In this document: positions 58,502-64,000 of the stretch, one piece after another
Layout: each line of letters begins with the position of its first letter
Position numbering within the stretch: position 1 is the stretch's first letter
Assembly: GCA_021654635.1 (NCBI GenBank)
Contig: AP025179.1
Coordinates: 2,604,001 to 2,668,000 of the forward strand
DNA: 64,000 bases
DNA from: Mycobacterium kiyosense
Lineage (GTDB): Bacteria; Actinomycetota; Actinomycetes; Mycobacteriales; Mycobacteriaceae
Reading direction: 5' to 3'
The notes under the pieces: model-generated
Seen by the model: only the letters and a program-made list of their open reading frames with translations
What the model was told of the DNA's origin: nothing
Database searches by the model: none
Made by a program: the position numbers and the translations under genes

Positions 58502-59692
58502 TTAACTTGTGTCTCGGTCGTGCGGTTGTGCGGCCCAGAGGTCGATCCACTCGCGTTCTTCTTGTTGTTTGAGCTGGTGTAGCTCTTTCGATGGCTGGAC
58601 GAGTTCGACCTCGGGTTCGGGGAGTGCATAGAAGTCGCCGATTCCGCGGGCGGATTCGTGGTTGCCTGTGTCGATGAAACAGTATCCGTGGCCGTCGAAT
58701 GCGGCGGTATCGGAGGATGCGAGGCCGAGGTGTTTTAGTGCGCCGCCAACAGCTGTTTTCGCGTGGCCTTTGGCCATGATCGCCGCTTTGGGCAGTGGGC
58801 GGCCGCTGGGGGTGGTGATGCTGGTGACATCCCCTACGGCCCAAACGCCTTCGTGTTGGGTGGCTAGCGTTTCAGGATCGACGGTGATCCATCCCGGGCC
58901 ACCCCAGCCCAAAGGCGGGTTCGTGGGGTGGGACGAACAGGAGCAGGTCAAACGGGGCGGTGGCAGCGCCCTCGAAGCGAATCATCCGGGCGGCCGCGTC
59001 AACGCTTCGGCATTGCATGTTCGGATAAAAGCCGATTTGAGCATCGCCGAGCAAGACCATCAGCTTTCGGCCCGGGCCGGTGCCCGCTGAGGGCATCGGC
59101 TGAGGTTCCACCGTGAAGATGTCGATCTGGGTGGCCGTTCTCTTTCCGTGCTCGATAAGGTAGTCATGGGCGAGCATCGCGCCCTCGTAGGGTGCCACAG
59201 GGCAGCGATACGGTAATGAGGGAATAAGTACAGCGATGTTGCCGCCGGCGAAATCGGTTAGCGCGCGGCGCGCCTGATCCGCATCGGAGATGCTGTAGAA
59301 GTGGTGGGCGACTCCCCGCATCGACTGCTTCGGCAAGCCCGGGAACTCTGCCCGGGTTGTTTCTGGCTCCGACCGCGACGATGAGTGCGTCGTAGTTGGT
59401 GTCAAAGTGGTCGCCTAGCACCTTTTTGCGCTGGGTATCGATGGTCGTGACGGTGCCGGTGATGGTGTGCACACCGTTGAGCGTCTGCTCACTTGGTGTG
59501 AGCGCGGCCTGCTGGGCGGTCCTCCAGCCACGCATAATCCAGGGCAATGTGAAGCCTTGAAAATGAGTGAAATCCGGGTCGATCAGAATGACCTCGAGAT
59601 CGCCGCTGTTGAGCATGTTGCGTTGTCTCAGTTCGTGGATGGCAGTCAGTCCTCCGATGCCCGCGCCGAGTATCACAAGTTTTTTTCGTCAT
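58502..59692 (-). pseudogene. FAD-dependent SQR-like oxidoreductase 1, frameshifted
   Basis: The start MTKK is at 59692 with GAGGAAGG upstream. After one extra A in a run of seven, the FAD motif LVILGAGIGGLTAIHELRQR follows, then ALIVAVGAR, PSLPYRCPVAPYEGAMLAHD (Cys of the sulfide-oxidase family), FYPNMQCRS and VWAVGDVTSI. At least three frameshifts are present; corrected length is about 396 residues. Sulfide:quinone and related oxidoreductases oxidise sulfide to sulfane sulfur at the membrane. It lies behind a CsoR/CstR gene, which supports a sulfide role. Confidence 0.75.
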
Positions 59693-60026
59693 CGTTGCTG
59701 CACCTTCCTCGCTGTGTACTGATTAGCTGATCTGGCCCCGCGCAGAGAAGAACCCGCGGGGGCCGTTTGGGTTGATGTCCCCGGCGTCGTTGGCCAGTTG
59801 GGGGCTTTTACTGTTCGCAGTCTCGGCACCCGACGCCACGGCCTGGCGTGCTTGTGCCCCGATTGGGTGACGGGTGGCACGGTTTGATCGGCGAAACCTG
59901 TTGTTCCGCGCGAGCGTTTCCCCAACGACGGTGAAGCTTGCTTGGTGCCGTGAGCCAATGACATCGCTACTGCCGCCTGGATGTAGCAGTATTTTGCTGG
60001 TCGGGCGTCGCGGCGATCACGCAACC
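59693..60026. other. No recognised gene
   Basis: Between the SQR-like gene 1 and the CsoR/CstR gene. A minus-strand frame overlaps the regulator's end but I see no family. It may hold the remains of a small gene of the same operon. Confidence 0.4.
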
Positions 60027-60308
<282 letters not shown>

Positions 60309-60335
60309 CTATTCCTGGCTGTCCCCATTGTACCT

Positions 60336-60349
60336 TACCCCTAGGGGTA
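60336..60349. promoter_or_regulatory. CsoR/CstR operator, site 1
   Basis: TACCCCTAGGGGTA is a perfect 14-base palindrome 40 bases upstream of the repressor's ATG, a position suited to autoregulation. Confidence 0.7.
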
Positions 60350-60402
60350 TAGAACAACACCGTCCACTAGCGCATCGAGCCGTTAACCGAGCGGGGGGAA
60401 TA

Positions 60403-60416
60403 TACCCCTACGGGTA
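60403..60416. promoter_or_regulatory. CsoR/CstR operator, site 2
   Basis: TACCCCTACGGGTA, 67 bases from site 1 and matching it but for one base. It probably serves a divergent plus-strand promoter whose gene has been lost or broken. Confidence 0.7.
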
Positions 60417-60568
60417 CTAGTATTGTAGCGTCGTGGCGAGCACAAAATCCGCTCGGCCGAGGCCATCGAGACCACGCACCGGGTGCAGCGCTTCTACCTG
60501 GAAGGCGTGCGATCGACGGGCACTATCGAATTCCCACAGCGGCGATCACGCGCAAGACTGCTCTGCTT

Positions 60569-61716
60569 CTAAGCTGATGCCAGTCCGGTGAACCAGCGCT
60601 CTTGGCGGCTGCGGGCGAAGTCGGCTTTCTCGGCTGCAAATTGAGCTGACGGGCCGAGCAGCACCCCAGTTGGGTTCGGGCCGCTGAGGAAGTCGGCGTG
60701 CATCTTGGCGACCTCGCCGCGGCCGAACTCCATAAAGCAGTCGCCCGCCCCGTCATACGCGCCAGGCGGGGGGTGTCCCCCGCAGGTTGGCAGCGATGTC
60801 GTCGGCGACGAACTGAGCGGCGCGTTCGGCGAATGTGCCCGCCTTGGCAGTATATGCCGCAGCCACATCACCAAGCGCATATACGCCGGGAAACCCAGTG
60901 GCCAAGTTGGTCTTGTCCACGGGAATCCATCCCTCCGGCGCCAGGCCGGACTCTGCGACGACCGTCGGAACTCGGTGCACCGGGATACCAATGAACAAAT
61001 CGTAAGGCAGCCCCCCGCCCTCGACGAATTGGGCGATCTTACTGTCAGTGTCCAGCCGGCACACCGTCCGCTTTCCGACGAAGGTGATTCCCCGCGAATT
61101 CAAGTGCTCAAGGATCGGCTCGGAAACCTCCTTCGCGACCGGCACCGGCGCCCCCCATGTAGCCGGTCACAGTGATGCTCACCTGATCACGCAGACCCCG
61201 GCCAGTGAAGTAGTCCTCAAGCAGAAATGCGGCCTCGAAGGGCGCCGGCGGACACTTGTACGGCTCGCCGAGCACACTGATCACCACGTTGCCGCCCTCG
61301 AAGGTCCTCAGCGCGCCGCGCAGGCGCTCAGCCCCGGCCAGCGAATAGTACTCGTAGCCATCCTCGGTGAAACCGGGGGTGGCCGCCGGGTCGTACTCCG
61401 CACCGAGGGCAACGACAAGGACGTCGGCCTCATAGGAACCTGCTTCGGTGCGCACGTGGCGATTTTCCGGGTCGATCCTGGTAATCACTTCCCGGCGGAA
61501 CTCGACACCAGGTCTGGCGAACGCCGCATACGGCAGCCGCACCTCGTCCTGGTCACGTTTGCCCAGCAGCACATCCAGCTTAGAGAAACCGAAGGAGAAG
61601 GAATCGTTGCCATCCAGCAGCGTCACCCGCACCTGGCCGGCAAGTGACTCCGACAGCCTAGTGGCAAGTTCAAGCCCCCCGAATCCGGCTCCTAGAACCA
61701 GCACGTGCGGCGTCAT
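60569..61716 (-). pseudogene. FAD-dependent SQR-like oxidoreductase 2, frameshifted
   Basis: The start is at 61716 with GGAGGGG upstream. FAD motif VLVLGAGFGGLELATRL; DVLVVALGAEYDP; SVLGEPYKCPPAPFEAAFLL (active-site Cys region); after an extra C in C6 at 61151-61156, PVAKEVSEPILEHLNSRGIT and VYALGDVAAAY; and after a second extra C near 60775, YDGAGDCFMEFGRGEVAKMH. Corrected length is about 382 residues. It is close to sulfide:quinone oxidoreductase/flavocytochrome c-type enzymes and is paralogous to the gene at 58502. Confidence 0.8.
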
Positions 61717-63047
61717 TACATCCCCTCCCCGGCCCGGGTCGGCCCAGAGCTCTCGTTCCTCGCGTTCAGTATTGCCCGGAACCCGCTCATACAAACACTG
61801 CGGATGGCAGTTTGGCCGTCGACCAGAATCGCTCGACCCCCAGCAGCTCGCCGCGGTGAGCACAGCGCTGTTGGTGGCGCCGGCGAGTCCGGCGGTGCAG
61901 CCCAGCCAAGGGGTCTCCTCAGCAACGGAGCGCGCATCCGGTCCCTGACCAAGCGCGGAAATCGCGCCGTCCGGCGCCCAGCACGACCAGATCAACGTCT
62001 ACGGCAACCTGTTCTGTTCCTTCGACGTCGAAACCGAGCCGCGTCCGCGCAGCACACCGTCCCTATTAGCCGCCGATCGAGGACCAGTTTCGCTCAGCTG
62101 CTAAGCTAAGGCGACCCCGACGGTGCTCGACCGGGTCGAGCTCTCACGGCGCAGAATAATGGATATGTCCTACCCCGGGGAAACCTAGCCATGACCAGGC
62201 AGGCCTACCGTCATCTCGGTCGGGGGTACACGAATCCCGCCGAAGGGCGAATGCAGCCTGATGCCTACGGTCCGCGGGCGGGCCCGCCATGAGATTCACC
62301 AACACATTGATCGTCGCGTTTTCGGGTGTTTGGATCGAGGAGGCGTTCAGCGCGTTTAGCTGGAGTGGCGATGAGCGCGGCGAGCGCGCCCAGCGGGTGC
62401 CCGGTCGCAATGGCTTGCTCACGCGTTTCCGCGCTTGTTGCCAGCCCATTCAGCTTTGCAAATGTTACACCCCATTCGCGTACGACTAGCGGTGGCCCGA
62501 AGAAGCGCTCACGGACCCGGTCGCAGTGTTGATGATGAGTATTCTGACTTTCACCGAAATGCTGGCAACGGTCGTCGTATTGAGCAAATTGCATGTGCGC
62601 AGTTTGTCTGGGAATAAATGATGGCGAAAGGATATTTGCGCAGCCAAAAATGTTCATGATGGTAAACAGATTTCTCAGCCGGCCACATAGTTTAGGGTTC
62701 ACGGTCCCGACCACTGTCAACCCTGCGTGGTCCTTGAGAATCAGCCTGTGTCTAGCCAGGTTATCAAGAGATTCGGAAAAGGGCTGTCCAGAGTCTTTTA
62801 CCGCGGCGGTGTAGTTGAGAACCAATAGTTGCGGGATCCACAAATTAGAGTGCAGTTCTAGAATGCAGATCGGTTTGGCGACAGGGATCCCGAAGGGATG
62901 CGAGTATTGATGAGGATTACTTGTCGCAGGGACTAAGTTGAGCTTTCTTTGGATCAAACTTGAGCTAGAGAAAGACTTCTGTGGGTAGCTTCCGAGTTGT
63001 ACGGCTGATACGCCGTTGTCGGCCTTTTGATCAGTGGAGGCGGGCTC
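61717..63047. other. No recognised gene in 1.3 kb
   Basis: Several frames are open on both strands, for example 62289-62489 (plus) and 62265-62957 (minus), but none matches a family I know or has a good ribosome site. The part from about 62560 to 62960 is visibly AT-richer than its surroundings, which suggests DNA of other origin. Confidence 0.4.
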
Positions 63048-63211
63048 ATGCCATCTGTGGTAGTTGCACCGGATGTGGTCGCGGCGGCGGCGCGGGATGT
63101 GGCGCGGATTGGCTGGGCGGCAACGGCGGCACGACCGGCGGCATTGGCGGCAAAGGCGGCGTCGGCGGGCCGGGCGGCACGCCCGGCGGTATCAATGGCA
63201 TCAATGGATGA
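63048..63211 (+). pseudogene. PE_PGRS remnant
   Basis: MPSVVVAPDVVAAAARDVAR is the start of a PE domain. In the next frame it runs into LGGNGGTTGGIGGKGGVGGP and GGTPGGINGING, the end of a glycine-rich PGRS region. The rest of the PE domain and nearly all PGRS repeats have been deleted. Confidence 0.75.
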
Positions 63212-63569
63212 GCTGGTTTTCCTGTCGGCCGAGTCGGGGCCTCAACAGGATTTTCGGCAGCTGTTCGGACTTGGGATGAAACAGGAGTCCTCGGCGAGTC
63301 CGACGATGGCCACCCGGTCGGCAACTTCGGCGCGGCTGGCGCACCTGGTAACTCTCGGTCAGGCCATGATGGCTGCGGGAATGGTTGTCCTATTCCTCGG
63401 CACGCCGTTTGCGTCTCTGGGCTGGCGATCCTTGGTAGCCCGTACCGTGGCCCGAAAATGCAAGGTAACTGCGAACAGACGAAACGCTCATCGTCCCGAA
63501 TTACGTGGCAAATACCAGCAACAGCAGCCGATTAACTGCAACCTTGGCCCGGACAAGACACACAGGGTG
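63212..63569. other. No recognised gene
   Basis: An open plus-strand frame links the PE_PGRS remnant to the YHS fragment (MDELVFLSAESGPQQDFRQL and a hydrophobic segment near LVTLGQAMMAAGMVVLFLG). I do not recognise it; it is probably fused remnants. Confidence 0.4.
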
Positions 63570-63770
63570 GCCCTCGCCGTGGCCCGCCACCCACTCGACC
63601 CGGTCTGCGGCATGCGCATCGACCCGGCCACCGCACCCACCCGACTGCGCCACCACGATCGTGACTGGCGGTTCTGCTCAACCACATGCGCCCACCGATT
63701 CACCGCCGTACCAACTCGGTACACCGGCCAACCACAACACGGCAGAACAGAACAGGAAACACAGTCATGA
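63570..63770 (+). pseudogene. YHS domain fragment (second copy of cyclase-YHS gene end)
   Basis: ALAVARHPLDPVCGMRIDPA, then DRDWRFCSTTCAHRF and a tail ending TEQETQS. This is the YHS end of a paralogue of the cyclase at 48791; the cyclase domain is gone. Its stop overlaps the next ATG (ATGA) exactly as in the first copy. Confidence 0.8.
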
Positions 63771-64000
63771 CACCACGCTGGACTCGCAACCGGCTCAAAT
63801 TCTTCCTCGCGGGCCCGATATTCGAGGCCGGAAACCGCTTCATCCCCGGCAAGCCCCACGACCGTCTCGCGCAACACGTCGCCGCCCAGCGCCCCGGGCG
63901 TGTGCTAGAACTCTGCGGCGGCACCGGCTACGCGGCCCGGCTGCTCGCCACCCTCTCCCCGACACAATCATCGACTCCCTCGACATCTCCCCGGCGATGC
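63767..64000 (+). CDS. SAM-dependent methyltransferase, second copy, cut by window end
   Basis: MTPRWTRNRLKFFLAGPIFE, AGNRFIPGKPHDRLAQHVAA and VLELCGGTGYAARLLA closely match the gene at 48794. An indel near 63955 precedes the expected DTIIDSLDISPAM. The gene runs off the window. The pair YHS-methyltransferase is thus duplicated with its overlap kept. Confidence 0.75.
   Translation, partial: MTPRWTRNRLKFFLAGPIFEAGNRFIPGKPHDRLAQHVAAQRPGRVLELCGGTGYAARLLATLSPTQSSTPSTSPRRC

Noticed and set aside
62265..62957. A 230-codon minus-strand gene
   Set aside because: No start signal, no recognisable domain and composition that changes along the frame; treated as chance.

Overview
This window is GC-rich actinobacterial DNA from a mycobacterium. 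The evidence is two PPE-SVP genes, a PE fragment, a PE_PGRS remnant, an MmpS-MmpL pair, an L,D-transpeptidase, a PknH-type sensor lipoprotein, a DUF732 protein and a twin-FHA protein resembling the front of Rv1747. PPE-SVP and PE_PGRS families point to a slow-growing, non-tuberculous species; the species itself cannot be read from the window. It is an accessory region (plasmid or genomic island) crowded with mobile DNA: IS110, IS3, IS701, IS256, IS1634 and IS481/ATPase elements, serine and tyrosine recombinase elements and a group II intron.

Layout. 0.2-4.1 kb: a PPE gene, a CDF-like membrane protein, a DUF1275 membrane protein and a sensor lipoprotein. 4.2-17.7 kb: a nested mobile block. An IS3 transposase gene is split by a dual-tyrosine-recombinase element, which is itself split by a second copy plus an IS110 element. 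Next to it lies a serine-recombinase element whose first gene is split by an IS701 element. 17.9-25.3 kb: an esterase, an FHA protein, a small secreted protein, a universal stress protein, a CDF metal exporter and a PE/PPE pair broken by a transposon. 25.3-28.3 kb: a three-gene transposon (zinc-ribbon/HTH, DDE transposase, AAA ATPase). 28.4-31.7 kb: a DUF732 protein, a MerR/HMA metal-response pair and a resolvase remnant.

31.7-38.4 kb is the most striking region. A dibenzothiophene desulfurization operon, dszABC (4S pathway), lies with an IS256-family transposase between matching inverted repeats and an 8-9 bp target duplication. The unit is inserted in an IS110 transposase gene whose two halves rejoin in frame. 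The operon looks decayed: DszB has Arg in place of its catalytic Cys, and all three genes carry frameshifts.

39.6-47.7 kb: an L,D-transpeptidase, an mmpL remnant, a resolvase remnant, a Cys-rich metallothionein-like protein with a MerR regulator, a DUF2892 protein and mmpS-mmpL. 48.2-53.0 kb: an overlapping operon (methyltransferase, ICMT-like protein, adenylate cyclase fused to a YHS metal domain, methyltransferase) divergent from a CmtR-like ArsR regulator, then a Ca2+/H+-type exchanger. 53.3-58.4 kb: a group II intron, a serine recombinase remnant, a second IS110 copy in inverted orientation and an IS256 remnant. 58.5-61.7 kb: two sulfide:quinone-oxidoreductase-like genes around a CsoR/CstR regulator. 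63.0-64.0 kb: a PE_PGRS remnant and a partial duplicate of the cyclase-YHS/methyltransferase genes.

Two themes recur. One is metal and sulfur handling: palindromes of the type TACCC-N4-GGGTA occur at 43.36, 44.19, 60.34 and 60.40 kb and may tie the DUF2892 gene, an unknown gene and the SQR-like genes to the CstR-like repressor. The other is single-base indels, often in runs of five or six C or G, that frameshift many genes; this may be real decay or uncorrected sequencing error and should be settled first.
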